A stretch of 64,000 nt of DNA from positions 21,288-85,287 of the forward strand of contig NZ_QUMK01000010.1 of assembly GCF_010907035.1 (NCBI RefSeq). The letters are read 5' to 3'. The position numbers and the translations under genes are program-made. Positions 36,118 through 43,795 of the stretch are shown piece after piece. The notes beneath the pieces were generated by a model, which saw only the letters and a list, made by a program, of their open reading frames with translations, was not told the origin of the DNA and searched no databases. The stretch's first letter is position 1; each line of letters starts with the position of its first letter. This DNA is from Rhodopseudomonas sp. BR0M22 (GTDB lineage Bacteria > Pseudomonadota > Alphaproteobacteria > Rhizobiales > Xanthobacteraceae).

Positions 36118-36438
36118 ATGCCGAATATCACGTTCATTCTTCCCGATGGCGAACGCCGCACCGCCGAGGCCGCGGTCGGCGACACCGCGATGTATGCCGC
36201 GCTGAGCCTGGGGCTCGACGGCATCGTTGCCGAATGCGGCGGCAACGCCGTCTGCGCAACCTGCCACGTCTATGTCGACGAGGGGCTGAGCAAGCTGCCG
36301 CCGGTCGACGGCAACGAGGACGATCTGCTCGACGGCACGGCCGCCGAGCGGCTGCCGAACAGCCGGCTGTCATGCCAGATCAAGCTGACCGACGACCTCG
36401 ACGGGCTGGTGGTGCGGATTCCGGACCGGCAGTTCTAG
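36118..36438 (+). CDS. pux: [2Fe-2S] ferredoxin (palustrisredoxin-like)
   Basis: A 106-residue vertebrate/adrenodoxin-type [2Fe-2S] ferredoxin. The cluster ligands are Cys40, Cys46, Cys49 and Cys86 (C-x5-C-x2-C...C). Ends with the redoxin-like LVVRIPDRQF. Immediately follows the P450 stop by nine bases, so it is the dedicated electron donor. Matches palustrisredoxin (Pux) of R. palustris in placement and pattern. Confidence 0.93.
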   Translation: MPNITFILPDGERRTAEAAVGDTAMYAALSLGLDGIVAECGGNAVCATCHVYVDEGLSKLPPVDGNEDDLLDGTAAERLPNSRLSCQIKLTDDLDGLVVRIPDRQF

Positions 36439-36518
36439 ACGATTAGTTCCGAGACCACCGTCGCTGGCAACGACCGGCGGCGTCACCAAACGAACAACAT
36501 CATCTCAGGGAGAGAGAC

Positions 36519-37733
36519 ATGACCATCACCAAGGGCCTGCTCGGCCTCGCGGCCGCGTGCCTGTTGTGCGGCACCGCCAACGCCGAGATCTCCGGAAACG
36601 TCGTGCGCGTCGGCGTGCTCAACGACATTTCCGGCATTTTCCAGGATACCAACGGCATGGGCTCGGTGGAAGCGGCGCGGATGGCCGCCGAAGACTTCGC
36701 CGGCGGCGGCAAGAACCTCAAGGTCGAGATCGTCTATTCCGATCACCAGAACAAGGCCGATGTCGGCAACGCCATCGCCCGCCGCTGGCTCGACAATGAG
36801 GGCGTCGATGCCATCGTCGACGTGCCGAATTCGGCGGTCGGGCTGTCGATCAACACGCTGCTGCGCGGCACCAAGATGACGTTCCTGGCGTCGTCGACGG
36901 CGAGCTCCGATCTCACCGGCAAGGCCTGCTCGCCCAACACCATCCAGTGGGTCAACGACACCTGGGCGACCGGCAACACCACCGCCGCTGCGATGATGCA
37001 GCGTGGCGGCAAGGATTGGTACTTCATCACGGTGGACTATGCGCTCGGCAAGGGCATCGAAGCCGAAGCCGCCAAGTACATCGAGGCGCATGGCGGCAAG
37101 GTGCTCGGCTCCGCCAAGCATCCGCTCGGTACGTCGGACTTCGCCTCGTTCCTGCTGCAGGCGCAATCTTCGAAGGCCGGCGTGATCGGCCTCGCCAATG
37201 CCGGCGGCGACACCATCAACAGCGTCAAGCAGGCGGCCGAATTCGGCATCCAGCAGAGCGGGCAGAAGCTGGTCGCGTTCCTATTGTTCATCAACGACAT
37301 CCACGGCATGGGCCTGAAGGTGGCGCAGGGCCTGCAGCTGATGGAGGCGTTCTATTGGGACACGAACGATGACACGCGCGCCTTCGCCAAGCGGTTCGCG
37401 CAGCGGCCCGGCATGAACGGCAAGATGCCGAGCGGCAACCAAGCCGGCGTCTACGCCTCGACCTTGGCCTATCTCAACGCCGTCGCGGCCACCGGAAGCG
37501 ACGATGCCAAGGATGTCGTCCCGCAGATGAAGAAATTCAGCGGCAAGGACAAGCTGTTCGGCGACGTCACCATCCGCCCGGACGGCCGCGTGGTGCATCC
37601 GATGTATCTGTTCGAGGTGAAGAAGCCGGAGGAGTCGAAATATCCTTACGACTACTATCGCCTGGTTTCGACGATCGCCGCCGACAAGGCCTTTCGGCCG
37701 ATCGCGGAAGGCGGGTGTGAGCTGGTGAAGTAG
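36519..37733 (+). CDS. ABC transporter periplasmic substrate-binding protein (branched-chain/aromatic type)
   Basis: A 404-residue secreted protein with signal peptide MTITKGLLGLAAACLLCGTANA and a type I periplasmic-binding fold, LivJ-like. Features are VRVGVLNDISGIFQDTNGMGSVEAARMAAEDF, VDYALGKGIEAEAAKYIEAHGGKVLGS and HPLGTSDFASFLLQAQSSKAGVIGLANAGGD. It follows the P450-ferredoxin genes by 80 bases on the same strand, so it probably supplies their aromatic-acid substrate. No permease or ATPase subunit is in the window. R. palustris relatives such as CouP bind aromatic acids. Confidence 0.9.
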   Translation: MTITKGLLGLAAACLLCGTANAEISGNVVRVGVLNDISGIFQDTNGMGSVEAARMAAEDFAGGGKNLKVEIVYSDHQNKADVGNAIARRWLDNEGVDAIVDVPNSAVGLSINTLLRGTKMTFLASSTASSDLTGKACSPNTIQWVNDTWATGNTTAAAMMQRGGKDWYFITVDYALGKGIEAEAAKYIEAHGGKVLGSAKHPLGTSDFASFLLQAQSSKAGVIGLANAGGDTINSVKQAAEFGIQQSGQKLVAFLLFINDIHGMGLKVAQGLQLMEAFYWDTNDDTRAFAKRFAQRPGMNGKMPSGNQAGVYASTLAYLNAVAATGSDDAKDVVPQMKKFSGKDKLFGDVTIRPDGRVVHPMYLFEVKKPEESKYPYDYYRLVSTIAADKAFRPIAEGGCELVK

Positions 37734-37757
37734 TTAGAAGCCGTTGTCTCTCAACGC

Positions 37758-37847
37758 CGTCATGGCCGGGCTCGTCCCGGCCATCCACGTCTCGCCACGA
37801 CGCTATGCCGAAGTTCGTGGATGCCCGGCACAAGGCCGGGCATGACG
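37758..37847. repeat. long inverted repeat (cruciform-forming)
   Basis: Two 32-base arms, beginning CGTCATGGCCGGGCTCG and ending CGGGCATGACG, are nearly reverse complements and each arm itself contains a stem (GGCCGGG...CCCGGCC; GCCCGGC...GCCGGGC). Differences are compensatory between arms. A related single unit lies at 8859-8882. Downstream of the binding-protein gene it may act as a terminator. Confidence 0.8.
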
Positions 37848-37937
37848 CGGGAAATTTGAGTCGAGCCTACCCCAACCCTAAGCCGTCATCCTCGCGAAAA
37901 CGGGGATCCAGTATTCCAGAGCGATTGTCTTGCTCGC

Positions 37938-38163
37938 CGAGCTAGAGCGGTCCATCGTTTGATTGAACGATCCGACCTTTCCGAAGGCACTGAGTCCTCA
38001 TCCTGAGGAGCCAGGCGAAGCCGGGCGTCTCGAAGGATGGGGCAACGCATTGCCTGCGTCACATGGTTCGAGACGGCGCTACGCGCCTCCTCACCATGAG
38101 GTTGTGCGTGTGGCAGGCGGCGTGGATCAGCTCGGATTCTATGACAAACAGAACTGCTCTAAA
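37938..38163. repeat. dispersed intergenic repeat, copy B, MITE-like
   Basis: Nearly identical (opposite orientation) to 23684-23848 and related to 4617-4765. Its outer ends CTAGAGCGGTCC (37943-37954) and AGAACTGCTCTA (38150-38161) form an imperfect terminal inverted repeat, TAGAGC(G/A)GT(C/T)C. It has no open frame. This looks like a non-autonomous mobile element. Confidence 0.8.
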
Positions 38164-38238
38164 CAGGCGGCGCTCTGCGATACTGGGTCGCCCGGACGAG
38201 CCGGGCGATGACGCATGGTGCGGGGATCACTTGAGGCT

Positions 38239-38445
38239 CTAACGAGGTTCGGCCCGCTTCGGGCCGATCTGCCAATAAACCACAGCCACCGCGACGGGCA
38301 AAGCTAGCGCGGCCCACGACATCCAGTCCCACAGTCCGTCGCCGAGCAGCGCCGTCGTCAGGCCGAGGGCGGTGATGACGCCGATCGCGAGCGGCGCGGC
38401 GAAGATCTGCGCGGTGGTGTGCGAGGCTCTGCGGGGCGGGGTCAT
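38239..38445 (-). CDS. small membrane protein of the PepSY cluster
   Basis: A 68-residue protein (starts MTPPRRASHTTAQIF, ends GPKRAEPR) with two hydrophobic helices (about residues 16-35 and 42-60). Its ATG at 38445 overlaps the PepSY stop (38442) by four bases, so it is coupled to that gene. It is the third gene of the second TonB-receptor cluster; analogous in place to DUF3649/DUF3325 in the first but different in sequence. Function unknown. Confidence 0.75.
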   Translation of the reverse strand: MTPPRRASHTTAQIFAAPLAIGVITALGLTTALLGDGLWDWMSWAALALPVAVAVVYWQIGPKRAEPR

Positions 38446-39587
38446 GCCGGCCTCACATCGGATGGCGCCGCGGTGCGGCTGCGGACGCTGCCGCCGAAGC
38501 GCTGCTTTGCGACCCAGAGATAAAGTCCGGTGATCAGCACGACGATGCAGACGAGGTCGAGCAGCCCCCAGAGGACTTTGAGGGGCAGCCCACCATAGTC
38601 GCCGAAATGCAGCGGCCGCGACATCTGCAGCAGCGTCAAGTACCACGGCATCTGCGGCACCAGCACCGGCACGGTTTGATCGACATCGACCAGCGTCGGG
38701 GTGGCGATCAGAGCCGTGAGCGCGGAGTTGCCCTTCATCCAGACCACGAGATGGCGGGGGCTCCCAAAATTCTCCGCGGTCGGCATCGTGATCGAGGAAA
38801 GACGCCCCTCCGGCAGAGCGGCGCGAACCCGCGCGATCGCCTGATCCAGCGAGGAGGGGTGGGCCACCGGCGCACCGCGATAAGGTGCCAACAGAGGCGG
38901 CAGCACCTGGCCGCGCCAGTAGTCGTACATCGGCATGGCCAGCGTGTTGATCGCGCCTGTGATCCCGACCACGAACAGCCAGACTGTGGTGACGATGCCG
39001 AACAGATTGTGCAGGTCGAGCCATTTCAGCCGCCGCGAGCGCTGACGGACGGTGCCGAAGTCGAGCCGGCGCATGAACGGCGCGTAGACGACGACGCCGG
39101 AGACGATCGACACGACCAGCAAGAGGCCCATCGCGCCCAGGAACAATTCGCCCGGCAGCTCGAGCAGCATGTTCTTGTGGAGCAGCAGGATGATGTCCAT
39201 CACGCCCTGCTGCGGCCGCTCTTCGCCGAGCACGGCTTTGGTGCGGCCGTCCATCACCAGGCGATAGAACTTGCCGCGCATCGGCTTTGGCGTCGGCGAC
39301 ATCGAGACCACGACCGTATCCGGTTGCTCGTCCCGCCAGGTGACGAACAGCACGTGGTCGCCGGGGCGGGCCTGCTGAGCAGCGCGCACAACGTCGTCGA
39401 CCGGCGCTGCCGGGACGTTGCCCGGCAGGTTCGGCGCGGCGAATTGTTGCTGCGTCAGTTCCTCGATCTCCTCATGGAAGATCAACGGCAGGCCGGTGAG
39501 GCACAGCATCAGCATGAACAGCATGCTGATCAGTGAGGTCCAGGTGTGGACCTTGCTCCAGATCCTGAGTGCGCGTGTTCCGGTCAC
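38442..39587 (-). CDS. PepSY-associated membrane protein (siderophore reductase-like)
   Basis: A 381-residue membrane protein starting VTGTRALRIWSKVHTWTSLI at GTG 39587. The start overlaps the TonB receptor stop (GTGA). Helices are at about residues 12-33, 148-170, 193-218 and 343-368. The first PepSY-type helix with W-x-K-x-H-x-W, the LHKNMLLELPGELFLGAMGLL segment and DLHNLFGIVTTVWLFVVGITG with His residues fit the PepSY family. A much longer open frame runs upstream but its first two-thirds is antisense to the receptor and is not real. Confidence 0.85.
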   Translation of the reverse strand: MTGTRALRIWSKVHTWTSLISMLFMLMLCLTGLPLIFHEEIEELTQQQFAAPNLPGNVPAAPVDDVVRAAQQARPGDHVLFVTWRDEQPDTVVVSMSPTPKPMRGKFYRLVMDGRTKAVLGEERPQQGVMDIILLLHKNMLLELPGELFLGAMGLLLVVSIVSGVVVYAPFMRRLDFGTVRQRSRRLKWLDLHNLFGIVTTVWLFVVGITGAINTLAMPMYDYWRGQVLPPLLAPYRGAPVAHPSSLDQAIARVRAALPEGRLSSITMPTAENFGSPRHLVVWMKGNSALTALIATPTLVDVDQTVPVLVPQMPWYLTLLQMSRPLHFGDYGGLPLKVLWGLLDLVCIVVLITGLYLWVAKQRFGGSVRSRTAAPSDVRPA

Positions 39588-41899
39588 CAGCGATAGCTCG
39601 CGGTCGCGGTGACCACCCGCGGGGTGATGTACTGGCAGCCGCCGGTCACCGTGCACTGCGCATGGTCGTCGTTGCCGATGTTCTTGACGTTGAGCGCCAG
39701 ATTGATGCCCTTCGGCTGGCGATAATGCAGCCCGGCGTCGAACACGGTGTAGGCGTCGTTGGTCAGCGTGTTGAGGATGTCCATGTAGGACTCGCCGACA
39801 TAGCGGAAGCCGGCGCCGAAGCCCCAGCCGGCCAGCGGCCCGCTCTGCAGGGTGTAGTCGACGAACGCCGACGCCATATGGCGGGGGATCAGCACCGGCA
39901 CCTTGCCGATGTCGCCGTTGTTGCTTTCGGTGTTCTTCAGGTTCTGCAGCGTATAGGTCGCCAGCAGGTTCAGGCCGGGCAACGGCTTGGCGAGCAGTTC
40001 GAGTTCGAAACCGCGCGATTTCACCTGGCCGGTCTGGATGCTGTAGTTGAGGTGCAGCGGATCGGCCGTCAGCACGTTGTCCTGGGTCAGGTCGAACACC
40101 GCCGCGGTGAACAGAAGATCGCGGTTCGGCTGGAACTTGACGCCGCCTTCGTACTGCTTGCCCTTGGTCGGCTTGAAGGCGTTGGAGCTGAAGTCGATGC
40201 CGGCGGTCGGCAGGAACGATTCGGAATAGCTGACATAGGGCGCAATGCCGTTGTCGAACACGTAGGTGAGGCCGGCGCGCTTGGTAAAGGCGGTGTCGTC
40301 GTTCGGCTGTGGCACGCCGTTGAGGCGGTTGATGGTGGTCTGCTGGGCGGCATCGTAGCGGCCGCCGAGCGTCAGGATCCAGTTCTGCAGCTTGATCTGG
40401 TCCTGCAGATAGATGCCGGCCTGGTTCAGATTCTGCTTGTAGCTCTGCAGCAGCGTCGTCGGAATCGCGATCTGCTGGCCGTATACCGGGTTGATCCGGC
40501 TCAGCGACGGTGCGGTGCCGCCGAACTGGTCGCCGCTCAGTTCGAACGCCTGATAATCGGTGCCGATCAGCACCGTGTGCTGCAGCGCGCCGGTCGAGGC
40601 CTTGGCGATGACGTGGTTGTCGATGTTGAAGCTGTCGGTGGTCTCCAGCACCTTGCGTGAGACCCGCGGAAATACGGTCTGGGTGTCGAGCGGCGTGCCG
40701 GCAAACGTGATGTAGCGATATTCCAGGTCGACATGGCCGTAGCGTGCACGCGAGCGCACGATCAGATCGTCGCTGAAGCGATGCTCGAACTGGTAGCCGA
40801 TCCGATATTGGGTCTGATCGAAGGTGTTGTACGACGGGTCGCCGAGAAACAACGGCAGCGCCTTGACGTCGACGATCTTGCCGCCGCGCACGACGCCGAC
40901 CGAAACCGGAAACGCATTGCCGAACACGTCGTGCTGAAAGTCGCTGAGGATCGTCAGCGTGGTATCGTTGGTCGGCCGCCAGGTCACCGCCGGCGCGATA
41001 TAGGCGCGGTCGTCTTTGACCTTGTCGGAGAATTTGGCGATCTGCGCGTCGGAATCCCGCAGCACGCCGGTCAGCCGATAGAGCAGGGTCTTGTCCTTGT
41101 CGATCGGACCGCCGACGTCGAACGCGCCCTGCAGCCGGTCGGCGCTCCCGACCAGACCGACCACTTCGCCGAACGCCTGATCGGTCGGACGCTTGCTGAT
41201 CAGATCGATCAGGCCGCCGGGCGGGCTCTGGCCGTACATCACCGAGCTCGGTCCCTTGACGACGTCGATTCTCTGCACGCCGTAGGGCTCGTTGCGGAAC
41301 ACCGAGAAATACGCCGAGCCGTTGGCGGTGTCGCGCAGGCCGTCGCGGAAATTGGAGAAGCCGTTGGTCTCGAAGCCGCGGATGCGGGCCTGATCGTAGC
41401 GCGGATCGGCGCCGCCGGTCTGCACCGCGACGCCGGCGGTGTACTGCAGCGCCTGCGCGACGGTGTCGATGCCGCGCGCGTCGAGATTGTCGCGGCTGAT
41501 CACGGACACCGACTGCGGCGTCTCGATCAATTTGGTGTCGGTCTTGGTGCCGCTGGCGCTGACGCTGGGGACGAAGCCCGGCACCGGATCGGTGCCGCGT
41601 TCGAACACCGCGCGCTGCGTGGGCTGCGCTGGCTGCGGCGCTTGCGTGGCACGCTGCGCGGAGCGGCGCGACGGGCCCGCGGCGGCGCGATTCCGGTCGC
41701 GCGCAGGCTGCGCCTGGCGCCGGCTCGCCTCCGGGGCGGCGACTTCGACGGCGGGCAGCTGGGTCGCCTGCGGTTTGGCATCCTGCGCGGCGGCCTGCGC
41801 CGCAGGCCACGCCAATGGTGCAATCAATGCGCTGGTCAGCAACAGTGCGTTGGCCACAGAACCGCGACCGGCATTGGCGCCGGCATGGACGAATTTCAT
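39584..41899 (-). CDS. TonB-dependent siderophore receptor
   Basis: A 771-residue outer-membrane receptor, intact. The signal peptide ends about WPAAQAAAQ. A Pro/Ala/Arg-rich linker follows, then the plug: TPQSVSVISRDNLDARGIDTVAQALQYTAGV, DQARIRGFETNGFSNFRDG, and YGVQRIDVVKGPSSVMYGQSPPGGLIDLISKRP. The beta-barrel ends TASYRW with terminal aromatic, as required for outer-membrane insertion. Resembles FhuE/FoxA-like ferric hydroxamate receptors; the ligand is not determined. Coupled to the PepSY gene by a GTGA overlap. Confidence 0.94.
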   Translation of the reverse strand: MKFVHAGANAGRGSVANALLLTSALIAPLAWPAAQAAAQDAKPQATQLPAVEVAAPEASRRQAQPARDRNRAAAGPSRRSAQRATQAPQPAQPTQRAVFERGTDPVPGFVPSVSASGTKTDTKLIETPQSVSVISRDNLDARGIDTVAQALQYTAGVAVQTGGADPRYDQARIRGFETNGFSNFRDGLRDTANGSAYFSVFRNEPYGVQRIDVVKGPSSVMYGQSPPGGLIDLISKRPTDQAFGEVVGLVGSADRLQGAFDVGGPIDKDKTLLYRLTGVLRDSDAQIAKFSDKVKDDRAYIAPAVTWRPTNDTTLTILSDFQHDVFGNAFPVSVGVVRGGKIVDVKALPLFLGDPSYNTFDQTQYRIGYQFEHRFSDDLIVRSRARYGHVDLEYRYITFAGTPLDTQTVFPRVSRKVLETTDSFNIDNHVIAKASTGALQHTVLIGTDYQAFELSGDQFGGTAPSLSRINPVYGQQIAIPTTLLQSYKQNLNQAGIYLQDQIKLQNWILTLGGRYDAAQQTTINRLNGVPQPNDDTAFTKRAGLTYVFDNGIAPYVSYSESFLPTAGIDFSSNAFKPTKGKQYEGGVKFQPNRDLLFTAAVFDLTQDNVLTADPLHLNYSIQTGQVKSRGFELELLAKPLPGLNLLATYTLQNLKNTESNNGDIGKVPVLIPRHMASAFVDYTLQSGPLAGWGFGAGFRYVGESYMDILNTLTNDAYTVFDAGLHYRQPKGINLALNVKNIGNDDHAQCTVTGGCQYITPRVVTATASYRW

Positions 41900-42586
41900 C
41901 GCTCACCCCTAAGTCGAGTGAGGGGGAGTAATCGAATGCCATTGCGTGTATCAACTCTGTTATAAAGCTATTGCGCGAAGCCAGTTTGGAATTGATCGAA
42001 TGTCGTTGCGGCAAAGTGCTGCAGAGATCGACACGGTGGATCATCGCTTTGATTCCGTTGAGCCGATCGGGATTCGACGACAGCGCGCCGACGACGCGAT
42101 CTTTCTTTGAATCTCTCCAATCAAGCTCTGACGTCCGGGGATAACGCCGCGTGGCCAGGCCGGAGATGTCGCCCTGTGAGCGGCGCTGCGTACCATGCGG
42201 ACGAAGTTGTGTTTTGCCGGATCGTGGAATGCGATGGGGCCGTCGGTCGAAGCTGGACTGATCGGATCTGGCATGGGGCGGATCGCGACCGGACTTGCGC
42301 TGATGCTGCTTTGGGGCGCTTTGGCATTCACAGTCGGTAGCGGACAACTGTGGTCCAGTGCGGTGCGTGGTGGAGCTCAGCTGCCATGGCTTGCGATGCG
42401 GCGCGTTTGCGGTCTCGCGCGACTCCTGGGCGTTGCGATTACTTTACAGCAGGGATAGTCGGTGCTAATCTTCAATTATAAGTCGTATCTCAGTGCTTGA
42501 TTGATAGTTATGTTGCTGGCGCAAGTTCGCGCCAATATTGCGAATTGAATTCACAGGTCGTCCAGCCGATTTGCGAGGGCAAGGGC
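41900..42586. other. large gap between receptor and patatin gene
   Basis: 687 bases without a firm gene. The receptor promoter should lie near 41900-42000 (TTTGGAATTGATCGAA at 41985-42000 resembles an iron-control half-site, weakly). An 87-codon open frame at 42195-42458 encodes a possible small membrane protein but has no ribosome site I can support. From 42420 the DNA turns AT-rich (TTCAATTATAAGTCG), probably the promoter of the patatin cassette. Confidence 0.55.
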
Positions 42587-43726
42587 ATGACCGATTCACC
42601 CGTAGGACGTGTTCCGACCGAAATCGTCGCGCCGAAACTCGAGGACGGCGTCGCGCTGTGCCTCTCCGGTGGCGGTTACCGCGCGATGGTGTTTCATATC
42701 GGCGTGCTGTGGCGGCTGCACGAGGCCGGCATCCTGAAAACCGTCAAACGGATTTCCAGCGTATCGGGCGGTTCGATCACCGCCGGCCTGCTGGCACTGA
42801 AATGGCCGGCATTGAGTTTTGCGCCGGGCAGCACCACGACCGAGTTCGTGCGCGAGGTTGTGGCACCGTTGCGTGCCTTTGCGGGCGAGACCATCGATGC
42901 CGGCTCGATCCTGTGGGGCATTGCGCTGCCGGGAGTATCGATCGGCGACGAGATCGCCAAGGCCTACGACAACGGACTGTTTCACGGCGCCACGCTGCAG
43001 GATCTGCCGGACACGCCGCGCTTCGTCATCAACGCCACCAATGTGCAGTCGGGCGTGCTGTGGCGGTTCGCCAAGTCCTATATGCGAGACTATCGGGTCG
43101 GTGAAGTGCGGAATCCGACCGTAACGCTGGCGCAGGCGGTGACAGCGTCCTCGGCGTTTCCGCCGGTGTTGTCGCCGTTCCAATTGCGGCTCGACCCCAC
43201 CAAATTCACGCCGAACTCGGGCGACGATCTGCAGCGCGAGCCGTTCACCAGCCGGGTGTTTCTGACCGACGGCGGCGTGTACGACAATCTCGGCTTGGAG
43301 ACCGTGTGGAAACGTTACACCACCGTTCTGGTCAGCGATGCTGGCGGCCATGTGGCTGCCGAGGAGGAGCCGGCGACGGATTGGGCGCAGCACGCCTATC
43401 GGGTGCTCAATCTGGTCGACAATCAGGTGCGCTCGTTGCGTAAGCGGCAACTGATCGATTCGCTCAAATCGCATGTGCGCCGCGGCGCCTATTGGGGCAT
43501 CCGCACCGACATCACCGACTATCAGCTCGCCGATGCGCTGCCGTGTCCGCACCTCCGAACCATGCAGCTTGCCGAGATCGCCACCCGGCTGAAGCGGCTC
43601 GACGATGTCACCCAGGATCGGCTGATCAATTGGGGTTACGCGGTGTGCGACGCGGCGCTGCGCAAGCATGTCGATGCCGGGTTGCCGACGCCGAAACAGT
43701 TTCCTTATCCGCAATCGGGCGTCTGA
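42587..43726 (+). CDS. patatin-like phospholipase
   Basis: A 379-residue lipid hydrolase. The N-terminus carries the glycine-rich oxyanion motif LCLSGGGYRAMVFHIGVLWRL (residues 25-44), nucleophile Ser60 in SVSGGS and catalytic Asp228 in LTDGGVYDNLGLE (D-G-G). ATG 42587 follows GAGGGCAAGGGC. No signal peptide, so it is cytoplasmic and could attack the inner membrane once active. It is the first gene of a co-directional cassette with a subtilisin (69-base gap) and an MBL hydrolase. Patatin effectors are known in several bacterial immune systems; whether that applies here is inference. Confidence 0.93.
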   Translation: MTDSPVGRVPTEIVAPKLEDGVALCLSGGGYRAMVFHIGVLWRLHEAGILKTVKRISSVSGGSITAGLLALKWPALSFAPGSTTTEFVREVVAPLRAFAGETIDAGSILWGIALPGVSIGDEIAKAYDNGLFHGATLQDLPDTPRFVINATNVQSGVLWRFAKSYMRDYRVGEVRNPTVTLAQAVTASSAFPPVLSPFQLRLDPTKFTPNSGDDLQREPFTSRVFLTDGGVYDNLGLETVWKRYTTVLVSDAGGHVAAEEEPATDWAQHAYRVLNLVDNQVRSLRKRQLIDSLKSHVRRGAYWGIRTDITDYQLADALPCPHLRTMQLAEIATRLKRLDDVTQDRLINWGYAVCDAALRKHVDAGLPTPKQFPYPQSGV

Positions 43727-43795
43727 GACCGGCACGGTCGCGCCAGCTCCGCGGCCGGACAGGTGCAGGCCGTGTCGTGATCGAGGAGAGAGGCA

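Larger units (their letters stand above)
37734..38238. other. repeat-rich intergenic region
   Basis: 505 bases with no gene. It holds a 90-base palindrome (37758-37847), a second short repeat (CCGTCATCCTCGCGAAAAC type at about 37880-37910) and a full-length dispersed repeat (37938-38163). No promoter for the second iron cluster is expected here because that cluster runs leftward and ends here. Confidence 0.75.

Noticed and set aside
41985..42000. TTTGGAATTGATCGAA as an iron control element
   Set aside because: Only a weak half-match to the ICE pattern; not listed as a feature.
38442..42347. A single 1301-codon open frame on the minus strand
   Set aside because: Only the last 381 codons (38442-39587) form a recognisable protein; the rest is antisense to the TonB receptor and has Arg/Gln-rich shadow composition.
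42195..42458. 87-codon open frame between receptor and patatin genes
   Set aside because: It could encode a small membrane protein but has no supported ribosome site and no recognisable homology.
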